From the NCBI GenBank assembly GCA_964035545.1, contig OZ037770.1, positions 15,846,642-15,910,641 of the forward strand: a DNA stretch of 64,000 nt. The letters are read 5' to 3'. Position 1 is the first letter of the stretch. Every line of letters starts with the position of its first letter. The notes below the pieces were generated by a model, which saw nothing but the letters and a program-made list of their open reading frames with translations, was not told the DNA's origin and did not search any database. Positions 44,710 through 54,844 of the stretch are shown here, one piece after another. A program made the position numbers and the translations under genes. This DNA is from Bugula neritina. Lineage: Eukaryota > Bryozoa > Gymnolaemata > Cheilostomatida > Bugulidae.

Positions 44710-47446
44710 CCTGTCCAACTCAACTATCATGGCAGAACAAAAAGAGTTAAAAGTAATATCTTGGAATTGTAATGGTATCAGGGGTAAAATACATGAACTT
44801 TCCATGCTACTAGATCAGCAATCGCCAGATATCTTTTGCTTATGTGAAACAAAACTAGATTCATCAGTTTCCGATAATGAGTTATCCAGAGACTACACCC
44901 TGTACCGGCGTGATCGAACTGACGGACTAGGACGTGGAGGTGGAGTCCTTATAGGCCTATCCAATAAATGTCCCTTTGTTGTTAGTAGAATCAATGTCTC
45001 ACACCCTGGGGAAATCATTGCCCTTGACTTATCAATCTGTGGATACTCTTTCACTATTGCATGCTATTACCGTAGACCCTGTATAAAACAAGTAGAAGAT
45101 ATAGTAAATTGGTATTATGATCAAACCAATCCGAACATTGTTATGGTTGGGGATTTTAACCTACCTGACATTGACTGGAATGATAGTAGCAGGCCTGTAC
45201 TTAAAACAACTAGAGAAACTAACTTGCATCAATTGTTCGTAGATTTTATAATTTCGAATAATCTTTCTCAGGCTATCAATAAACCTACTCACGACAAAGG
45301 TAATACGCTTGATCTAGTTGTTACAAATGTAACTACCACTAACCCCCGAGTTGAGTCATCCTGCTCTGACCATTTTATTATCAATTTCAATGTGTTGGCG
45401 GATAATGTTATTAAAAGGACAGCATCCCTAACCAAACCAAAACCATATTGGCAGTTTGAAAAGGCAGACATAACGAACATCACCGTGGACTGTTACTCCC
45501 TACATTGTAAAATCACCTCAGATATCTCTAAGAAATGTAGCGCTGAACAGTTATGGCATAATCTCAAATCTGGAATACTTCAGGTAGCCCATTCCAATAT
45601 CCCATACAAATTTAGAAAGAAAAAATCAAAACTCTGGATATCCCAAGAAACTAAAAGTGAGATCAGAAAAAGAAAACACCTCCATCTAGCTTGCCTTAAC
45701 GATCGCACCCCGCACAACATTTTAAAACATGCCACCCAGTCCCGGTACTGCAAGAAATTGTGTAACAGGGACTATAATAATTATATAAACAAACACATAT
45801 GCAATACATTAGAGCAGGGTGATTCAAAACCTCTTTATCGGTTCATAGCAAGTAAAAAGGGCAGCTCAAATACTGTACGCCAACTAGACAACATCCCCCC
45901 TAACAACAATACTGCTATAGCTGAATCTTTTGCGGACTCCTTTGCTTCTGTGTTTTCTATTGATGATGGTAATATCCCTCCCTGCATTCCACCTCAAACT
46001 ATATCATCTCCTATACAATTTGATCCTCGGGGAGTCCTAACACAGCTCACCAAACTCGATCCACGAAAAGGTGCTGGCCCAGATGAGCTTTCTCCTGCAC
46101 TTCTAAAATATCTTGCACATTATATATATGAGCCCCTGACAAAAGTTTTTCAGTACTTTTACGATACATCTCAGACACCACAAGACTGGAAAACAGCAAA
46201 CATTGTACCGATCTTCAAGAAAGGAAGTCGTACAGACCCGCTGAATTACAGGCCAATATCACTCACTTCTATCATATCCAAAATCTTCGAGCATATCGTA
46301 TCACATAATATCAACTGTTTCCTCTAATCAAATGACCTGTTTTACCCACACCAACATGGTTTCAGGACAAATCATGGCTGCGATACTCAGTTGTTGAATA
46401 CAGTGAGTGAATTTATAGATTTTTTTGACGAAATGATACCGGTTGATCTCGCTGTCTTGGATTTTTCAAAGGCCTTTGACGTTGTGTCGCACCATAAACT
46501 ACAGGTTAAACTGCTAAATATCGGAATAGCTGATAAAACTGTCAAATGGATTTTTTCATGGCTTCAGAACCGTCTTCTTTCAGTCTGTGTCAACAACGTC
46601 AAATCGGCCACTAGACATGTGACCTCAGGAGTGCCCCAAGGCAGTGTATTAGGACCATTGTTATTTAATGTGTACATAAATGACATGCACTCTGCGGTAG
46701 CCAACAGCAAGCTTAAACTATATGCAGATGATTCCTTGTTGTACAAACCAATCACAACACCTGCTGATTCTAGTTTATTTCAGAATGACTTAGACCATCT
46801 TATAACTTGGGCAGACAGTTCTCAGATGAAGTTCAATATAAATAAATGTGAGCATATGACAATTCAACGCTCCACTGTAAATCCTCTAGTGTCTCAATAC
46901 AGCATGAATAATGACCCCTTACAATGTGTTGACAAAGTATTATACCTTGGTGTCACGATTGATAATAAACTGTCATTCGATCAACATATAATAAACATTT
47001 GCTCAAAAGCTAATAAATTATTACACATGCTGATGCGCTGTCTAAAAAAGGCTAAAAGTAAAACCAGAGCCATAGCTTATAAAACAGTCTGTCGCCCTAT
47101 ACTAGAATTTGCGACCCACACCTGGTCTCCATTTAAATTGAAAAACATCAACATCATAGAAGGTATAAATAGAAAAGCCTTCAGGTGGACATTCTGTAAG
47201 AGAAAACGAAATCATATAACTGAGCTCATGACAAATTCTAATTGGGATAGCCTTGCACAAAGACGTGACAATGCAGACCAAAAAATGTACTTTCGTATGC
47301 TTTCTGGTAGTGCCGCCATAGACCAAGACCGGTTCTCCCTTCATTTTGCAGAGTCTCACAATACCAGACATGGTGCTATTAAGGGCAATATCAATACCAA
47401 AACTGCCAAACATTCATATAAACATCGCATCCATAAACTTTTCTAA
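44699..47446 (+). pseudogene. LINE ORF2: endonuclease-reverse transcriptase with one in-frame stop
   Basis: The frame runs 916 codons and is interrupted only by TAA at 46,325-46,327 (codon 543). The N-terminus is an exonuclease-endonuclease-phosphatase domain (ISWNCNGIRG, CETKLD, VGDFNLPDIDWN, SDHFIINFN). The RT domain has KKGSRTDPLNYRPISL, then after the stop HGFRTNHGCD, LDFSKAFD, GVPQGSVLGPLLF and the catalytic YADD. A C-terminal region with a Cys/His-poor tail follows; no RNase H domain is seen. The lesion falls between RT blocks 2 and 3 and would remove the catalytic core. ATG at 44,699 overlaps ORF1 and an in-frame ATG at 44,729 is an alternative start. Confidence 0.9.
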
Positions 47447-47750
47447 TGATTCTAGCTGCTTTGCCTAACTGATTATAAGCACTTAACACCGACTCTGCTT
47501 TATATCATCTGAAGCTGTGCGGTGTATATCTATTTATTTATTTACTTTTTTTTTTTTTTTTTTCTTTTTTTTTTTTCTTTCTCTCCTGGCAGTAGCTAGC
47601 TATTGAGCTTTGAATCGAAGCATAATTAACTATATTCTTATCTCGTAGACAAAATAGTTTTCTTCCTTACTACTGATAATATAAACAATTGTTCATACAC
47701 CACTGCATCTCGATAAAGGAGCCAAAGCGCTCCGAGTGAGATTAATTAGA
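47447..47750 (+). other. LINE 3' UTR
   Basis: Non-coding part of the element with long T runs (47,545-47,580). A small stem GGAGC...GCTCC sits at 47,719-47,735, just before the 5-bp repeat tail; LINE 3' hairpins of this kind can be recognised by the RT. Confidence 0.5.
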
Positions 47751-47772
47751 TGAGATGAGATGAGATGAGATT

Positions 47773-48227
47773 ATAAGTATGAGTGTGACTATATGATCAA
47801 GTATAGCTAAAGTTACACAAAGTCAAATAGTAATACTATAACTTTTAAGAATAAGTATAAGTATAACATCAAGTTCAACTTCAAGTTTAACTAAAACTTA
47901 AAGTTAAACCACAACTGCCTAAGTTAGTTAATAAATAGAGCATTAACTATAAGCATAATCACAATGATAATGATATAAAATATAACATTAAGTGATTAAC
48001 TTCAAGTTTAACTTTGAGTTGAACTTAAACTAATATTGGCTTACTCTTACTCTTAGAGTTTATATAAGTATAACATTAACTTCAAGTATTAGCTTGAGTA
48101 TTTCTATTCATGTTAGTATGCGATTTCATATAATTATAAATAATAATTGTATTTGTAATATGGGGACAGTTAAACCTTGTGTTATATTTAGTGCGTTATA
48201 ACTACTGCGTAGGTACAGAATCTTGCC
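47773..48227. other. Spacer between LINE and NOL7-like gene
   Basis: AT-rich, with repeated AACTTCAAGTTTAAC motifs. It probably includes the NOL7-like promoter; no element can be assigned. Confidence 0.45.
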
Positions 48228-49047
48228 ATGTACGACAGCGATGATAACCTGTCAGACGACGCCCCTGATGACGTTCCTTTCCAACAATCTAAGGATGCGA
48301 ACAGAGAGTTGACACAACTACAGTTGAAGTCGGAGAAGAGTCACAGACACAACAGGAAGCTCCGTAATAAAAAGAAAGAGGATTTGTTTAAGGAACAAAA
48401 GGTAAAGGGATTTAAGTTTTTAACTTTTAATCCGTTTATTGAGGAATGTGTGATGGAAACGTTTGCTCGTTTTGAACAGAAAGCGAAAAAGGCCAGACTA
48501 GCTGAGCAGGAATTGCCAGCTGAAGTGTTGGATGGGCTGTCAGATGATGAGGGGACAACTCCACCTACTCCACTGATTTCTTCACAAGCCACACACACTC
48601 AGTTTGGTTCTGATGAGGAGTCTGAACAAGATGACATTGATAGGTGAGTTAGAGCTCATGTGTTGGCCACCACTCACTGTTTACTCATACTAGTTACTCA
48701 ATACTAGTCACTTGATGCTAAATACTAAAATTTACTTCATATACGACATATTCACCAAAGCCTCTGTGATTATTGTTAACATGTGTCTGAGTTGTGTTTG
48801 AAAAGTTGACAAAATATGCATGAAGATAAATTACGAATTTTATTTTGTAGTGGAATAAACTCAACAATTACCAGGTAAGTCCTTCTTTATTACTACTACT
48901 ACTACACAGTGATAATACTGCTACTGCTACTGCTGCCCCTGATGCTACTACTACTACTACTGCTACTACTACTACTACTACTACTACTACTGGTACTACT
49001 GCTAGTACTGGTACTACTACTACTACTAGTACTGCTACTACTACTGG

Positions 49048-49093
<46 letters not shown>

Positions 49094-49094
49094 G

Positions 49095-49162
<68 letters not shown>

Positions 49163-49506
49163 GGTACTACTACTACTACTGGTACTACTACTACTACTAG
49201 TACTGCTACTACTACTGGTACTACTACTACTACTAGACTGTGTACTCTTGTAGTAAAATATCTGTGAAAGAAGTAGAGGATATCAAGTCTAAAGCCTTTA
49301 GCTCTGCTCTTGTTTTCCAAAACATGAAAAGTCAAGGTGCTAACCCTAACATTCAGAGATGTTCAGGTGAGGATCACATCTCATAACATAGTCTGTTCTC
49401 CTTGATTTTATAGTCTCTGTGCAGCACTTCTTTTTAAATACTTATGTTTGCAGCTAAAGCGAGGCAGTTCCAGCTGGAAAGAAAGAAAGCTTTTCGGAAT
49501 AAGTGA
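48228..49506 (+). CDS. NOL7-like: NOL7-like nucleolar protein (4 exons, 201 aa)
   Basis: Exons: 48228-48643, 48851-48874 (24 nt), 49254-49366, 49454-49506; GT-AG junctions, 202 codons. The N-terminus has the acidic DDAPDDVPF block followed by a basic helix with NKKKEDLFKEQK, matching animal NOL7 (DDEAPEELTF, then a LFIEQKK-type block). The C-terminus has SALVFQNMKSQGANPNIQR and a basic RKKAFRNK end, matching the NOL7 C-terminal domain though shorter. NOL7 is a nucleolar factor linked to early small-subunit rRNA processing; function here is inferred from similarity. The micro-exon and a CTA microsatellite fill the middle of the gene. Confidence 0.78.
48889..49246. repeat. (CTA)n-rich microsatellite, NOL7-like intron 2
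   Basis: About 355 bp of ACTACTACT interspersed with GCTACT, GGTACT and AGTACT variants. It yields poly-Leu and poly-Val frames that are not genes. Confidence 0.95.
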
Positions 49507-51075
49507 GACCAAGCCCTGAACATCACAATCAGATCTCTCTCACAAGAGTTTTCAGTTTCACTCTGCTATTTTTAAATCATATTGTAATGTAGCCATTAAT
49601 TGTCCACTGTCAATTATCTTATTTTGATTGATTCTGTTTCTCTACAAATATATTTGATATATAATCATGTTAAATCAGCCAAATCTTCTTCCTTTTTGTT
49701 AACTTGAGGTGTAACCAGTGCTTTACCAATTCTGTGAATTCGCACCATAGTAGTGTTACCTTAACTTCATCATCACACTTCTGCATCGTGATACATATGT
49801 GTGTTGGTGTGTAAAAGGACAATAATATCCTCACCTAACTTCTCCCTGTCCTGTTTGGGTAGCGGAAAGCATTAATACGGTCAACATTTATTGGTGTAAG
49901 ACGTCTGTATTCCTATAATTGATTATTGTCAAAACATTGATGTGTTAGTTGAGAGTTGCCTACCTCTTCTATTTAACAAAAGTATCAACAATGAATAGCG
50001 CTATCATAACCCAAAATCCTGCAAGCTCTCAAAAAAGTAGTAAAGTCATTGTTATTTCAAAATCGGGTGAGCATAAAGTTTCCCGTAATTATTTTGTCTG
50101 ATTAGGAATCTGTTAGCAGTACGTCAACTACATCTCTGTGTAGAACAATCGACATACTTCATCACCATTTTGTAACTAGTTGCATTAAATTTATTATTAT
50201 ATTTATTTGTTCTGCTATTATAGAATGTAGAAATAATAATTTGGAAAATCCTCTTGTTGTCCATCTTTTAATGCTAGCATTCAGGTTTAAAATAAATATG
50301 TCCTTGTTTGCAACGTGTTGAGACTGATGGAGATAGACTCGTACTGCCATCTAGTTCTACTCACTACTGATCTAGTTCTACTTTTACTAGTACTAGTAGT
50401 AGTACTAGTAGTAGTGATTTATTTCTAGAGTGATACTCACTCTCAGTAGTCAGTCTCATAATGATGATAAAATTTAAATAATCATTTTTTCACTTTTATT
50501 ATTAAATAAAGTAATTATTATCTTCAAGTAGAAGTAGCCTAATGGATAATTAGCTATTAATAGTATAAGTATTATTGTAACTAAATTCTGTTATATAAAC
50601 TTAAAATATAAGACGAAATTTAAGTTATTACTGTTACTATTAGTATTAGTATTACATTTACTATTACTATTAGTATTAGTATTGGTAATACTAATAGTAA
50701 TAGTAATACTATTACTATAGTATTACTATAGTATTAGTATTACACTTGACTTACACTTACAGTATGAGTATAATTATTAGTATTACTATTAGTATTACAT
50801 TTGTTATTAGTATTAGTATTAGTGTTACTATTACTATAAGTAGTAATACTAATACTAATAATAATGTTACTATTTCAGTATTTGTATTACTGTTGAACTT
50901 GATCACTAACTTAGTGTTACTGTTAGTATTACTATCAGTATAACTATAAGTGTCATTTTAGTATTATATTTAGGATTAAGATTGCAATATAAATATCAAT
51001 TCTATTTACTATTAGTATTAGTATAGCCATAGGACACAAGTATTAGGTATTACTATTACTATTCGTGTTATTATT

Positions 51076-51245
51076 AGAACTGCATCAGATCAGATTAATT
51101 ATTCCTGTGCAATATTCCTCTTAGCAGAGGCATATTGCACAGGAGCGCTTCAATTTAATATATATATATATATTTTTTTTTATATACAACATGGATTTTC
51201 TTTTTCTTTTCTTTCTCTTCCCTTTTTTTTCTTTCTTTTTTTTCA
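51076..51245 (-). mobile_element. Possible 5'-truncated LINE 3' end with hairpin
   Basis: On the minus strand a purine-rich run (51,245-51,175) is followed by GCGCTCC, a near-perfect hairpin (51,104-51,143, 12-bp outer arms CCTGTGCAATAT/ATATTGCACAGG) and then a short 5-bp tandem tail (TCTGATCTGATG). The order GCGCTCC, AATTAAT, 5-bp tail resembles the 3' end of the LINE at 47,719-47,772, but direct similarity is limited. Confidence 0.35.
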
Positions 51246-51759
51246 AAACACTGCAACAGTCTATGTCTTGTCTACATATTCAAAATATGGAATACGGACA
51301 TCCATTTCCAATGATCAATATAAAAAACCCCATCATTATGATTAGTCATTATGATTATCATATTTAATTATACTAATTTATAGATATGCTAAATTGTGGT
51401 TTTATAAATTTAACAATGAATAGAAATATGTAATAATTATTAAATTTACAACTAAATAAAATAATATTAATAATATGAATATAATTGATACATTTTTTGT
51501 TATCATTGTAATTATATCTAGTTTTAAATTAATCATGATGCTAATTGCTAATCATATTTAACATTGGGTTAGTAATACTTATAATATTTATATTGATGGT
51601 ATTAATACTCATATTGATGTTGAATTTAATACACACACTCTTACTTTATAAATATAATGATAATAGTTGTTATTGTGATTGACTATAAAATTGAATACTT
51701 ATAAGGGGTAGCCTTTTCGAATTTGTAATTTATAGTCGCTGGTCATAAGGAGATTCCTT

Positions 51760-52030
51760 AGTAGCAGCTGGTAGTACTTTGTAGTAGCTAGTAGTACTTA
51801 GTAGTAACTGGTAGTCTGTAGTGGTAGCTAGTAGTACGTAGTAGTAACTGGTAGTACGTAGTAGTAACTGGTAGTCTGTAGTGGTAACTGGTAGTCTGTA
51901 GTGGTAGCTAGTAGTGCGTAGTAGTAACTGGTAGTACGTAGTAGTAACTGGTAGTACGTAGTAGTAGCTAGTAGCACATATTAGTAACTGGTAGTACATA
52001 GTGGTAGCTGGTAGTAACTGGTAGTCTGTT
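51760..52030. repeat. 21-bp minisatellite
   Basis: About 13 copies of AGTAGTAACTGGTAGTACGT with variants, intergenic. Confidence 0.93.
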
Positions 52031-52305
52031 AACTGGAAAGCTGCCTTCCATTACACTCAGAGGGATTCACAGCTGTTCTGATTCCTAAGATTATTCATAC
52101 TAACTAGTAAGATCTTTGCACCATGTTTTGCTCATCTTTTAATAGTAAAGACAGGCAGGTTGTAGGCTGTGTGAAGCATGTGCCCAGTTTTATAGCTGCA
52201 TAAATACTATTCAAACTAGCAGGAGTCTCTAAGTGTACGAATACATGTTGTATTTATAGTATACAGTAAATCTAAATACATTCACTCTTTGTTATAGAAA
52301 ATATT

Positions 52306-53981
52306 ATGGACCAAGTTTGGAACTTTGCTCTGAATTTGTTCTTTTTCCTCGAGTGTTACCATTTTATTGCCCACGCCCTGATCCTCTTTCGAGTTCGCAT
52401 GTTGCCAAGAAAGGATTTGGCTCGCACTCGCTACTATTTTATTCTTGACACAACATCGGTGTTCATCGTCAACTTCATTCTCATTGGACAAATGAAAATA
52501 GTGGCTACTTTTCAAATCATACAGCATCTCTACTATTTTATAACCTGGGAAAAGTCGGATCTTGCTAAAAAGGTGAGACTTCTTCATCACCACCATGTAA
52601 TATACTCTCTCTACTCTGTATTATACTCTCTCTACTCTGTATTATACTCTCTCTACTCTGTATTATACTCTCTCTACTCTGTATTATACTCTCTCTACTC
52701 TGTATTATACTCTCTCTACTCTGTATTATACTCTCTCTACTCTGTATTATACTCTCTCTACTCTGTATTATACTCTCTCTACTCTGTATTATACTCTCTC
52801 TACTCTGTATTATACTCTCTCTACTCTGTATTATACTCTCTCTACTCTGTATTATACTCTCTCTACTCTGTATTGTACTCTCTCTACTCTGTATTATACT
52901 CTCTCTACTCTGTATTATACTCTCTCTACTCTGTATTATACTCTCTCTACTCTGTATTATACTCTCTCTACTCTGTATTATACTCTCTCTACTCTGTATT
53001 ATACTCTCTCTACTCTGTATTATACTCTCTCTACTCTGTATTATACTCTCTCTACTCTGTATTATACTCTCTCTACTCTGTATTATACTCTCTCTACTCT
53101 GTATTATACTCTCTCTACTCTGTATTATACTCTCTCTACTCTGTATTATACTCTCTCTACTCTGTATTATACTCTCTCTACTCTGTATTATACTCTCTCT
53201 ACTCTGTATTATACTCTCTCTACTCTGTATTATACTCTCTCTACTCTGTATTATACTCTCTCTACTCTGTATTATACTCTCTCTACTCTGTATTGTACTC
53301 TCTCTACTCTGTATTGTACTCTCTCTACTCTGTATTGTACTCTCTCTACTCTGTATTATACTCTCTCTACTCTGTATTATACTCTCTCTACTCTGTATTA
53401 TACTCTCTCTACTCTGTATTATACTCTCTCTACTCTGTATTATACTCTCTCTACTCTGTATTATACTCTCTCTACTCTGTATTATACTCTCTCTACTCTG
53501 TATTATACTCTCTCTGCTTCCCTCACGCAGGTGGTTAGTTGGAGCAGCTTGGAGTGGCAAAGGTTACCAAAGGAGGTACCACACAGTGTTGGTTTCTTTG
53601 AAGTTGTCGGCACTCTGTTTGACCTGATGGTACACCTTGTCAATGCCTACCTGCTGGCGTCTCATCTCACAACAGTTGAGGTTGTGCTGGGAATAGCACT
53701 GGTCTACACCAGCACTTACATGCTTCTGTATAACCCCAGGTAAGCTTTGCTCAATGTATTCACACATGTATATCTGTGTGTACTTCATATTGGTGTAGTA
53801 ATATACAGACGGTGTGTATCTTAGGTTTGCCTGGAGTTCTCCATTTTCAATGGAGCCATGGGTGGAGCGTAGACTAAACCCCCTCTCTGCTGACGACATT
53901 CCCCTCACCCCTGCTGACAAACTACTTGGGCAAACTGCTATCAACCAAGATATTCTGAAGCCAGTGGAGAAATGCAACTGA
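52306..53981 (+). CDS. Unrecognised multi-pass membrane protein (3 exons, 210 aa)
   Basis: Exons: 52306-52572, 53531-53739, 53825-53981; GT-AG junctions, 211 codons. Four to five hydrophobic helices are visible: about 5-29, 45-62, 64-83, 107-130 and 133-152. The polar C-terminal tail contains FAWSSPFSMEPWVERR and ends PVEKCN. TM1 contains ECYHFIAHA and TM2 is preceded by RVRMLPRKDLARTRYY. I do not recognise the family. A TTGTTATAG just before the ATG may be an acceptor, implying a 5' UTR exon. The first intron is a 21-bp minisatellite without stops, so a read-through transcript stays open to 53,538. Convergent with the Y-box gene. Confidence 0.8.
52597..53517. repeat. 21-bp minisatellite, membrane-protein intron 1
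   Basis: About 43 almost perfect copies of ATTATACTCTCTCTACTCTG plus one base, with only a few ATTGTA variants (around 52,872 and 53,290-53,335); the most homogeneous array in the window. Confidence 0.96.
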
Positions 53982-54844
53982 TTGGCTGAACATATCCCAC
54001 ATTGGTGTTGTCCTGTCAACTCTGACCTTCCTGTATCTTCACTGTGCGTCTCCAGCTGTTCTCTCACTCTCCATTTTTATTGATGTAGCTTTATTTTATT
54101 ATTATTTACAAGTTTATATTAGAACAATTTACTAGCAATGCAAAGTTCTAAATCTATTCAACTATATTTTAACCAATATTTTACAGGGTAGCTATGTTTA
54201 TTTTTGTATGCTTTTAATTAACAATACAATGATATTGCAAGACTTGTTACCATAAGCACATTCTTGCAGCATTTAATTGGCACCATCTAGGCCGACCTCT
54301 ATGTATTCACAAACCTGTTGCCATTTTTTTTAAGATTTCTATATTTGCAATTTTCTAATTTCATCTGGTGACAATCATTACAAAGCTTCCTGTAGTTATG
54401 GGGTTCTCTCACCCAACTGCTCAGCAATCAACAAGTGTATGGCAATGAGGGGGTGTGCTGAGAGATGAGAGGTGTGCGGAGAGATGAGGGGGTGTGCTGA
54501 GAGATGAGGGGGTGTGCTGAGAGATGAGGGGTGTGCGGAGAGATGAGAAGGGGACACACACTGGGGGAAGCATGGAGTAAAGGTGATTTCTATGTGTAAT
54601 ACCAGAAAGAGAACATGGTTTGAATTAAAGTCTTTATATTCAATAGGCTGTACATGTCTAACAGGGAAGGAAACAATGTACACACTCACTTAACTATTAT
54701 GTACAAAAACTCTTCTAACAATCAAACAGTTAACACAGGTTTGGCTTCTTTCTAATGTCCAACCAGGAGATGAAACTATGTGAGGGGCTGATAGACCCAC
54801 TGGTCAGTTTTGCCTCTGCAGGTGGCATGTTCACTACAGAGTCT
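53982..54844. other. Convergent 3' UTRs
   Basis: Region between the stop codons of the membrane-protein gene (+) and the Y-box gene (-). Contains an imperfect 20-bp repeat at 54,440-54,548 (GAGATGAGGGGGTGTGCTGA). No exon is supported. Confidence 0.5.
54440..54548. repeat. 20-bp minisatellite in 3' flank
   Basis: About five copies of GAGATGAGGGGGTGTGCTGA, some one or two bases shorter. Confidence 0.9.

Larger units (their letters stand above)
42990..47772 (+). mobile_element. CR1/L2-like non-LTR retrotransposon, nearly full length
   Basis: Composed of a repeat-containing 5' UTR, ORF1 with a PHD-type finger, ORF2 with an apurinic endonuclease and reverse transcriptase, a T-rich 3' UTR and a terminal tandem 5-bp tail (GATGA)n at 47,751-47,772. 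CR1-like elements are known to carry PHD fingers in ORF1. The 5' boundary is approximate because no target duplication was recognised. A single stop in ORF2 is the only coding lesion seen. Confidence 0.88.
49507..52305. other. Intergenic DNA between NOL7-like and membrane-protein genes
   Basis: AT-rich with TATTAGTATTAGTATTAC tracts (50,630-51,060), a strong hairpin near 51,120, pyrimidine-rich sequence at 51,175-51,245 and a minisatellite at 51,760-52,030. No exon is supported. Confidence 0.5.

Noticed and set aside
48868-49335. Poly-Leu and poly-Val frames
   Set aside because: Translation of the (CTA)n microsatellite in NOL7-like intron 2.
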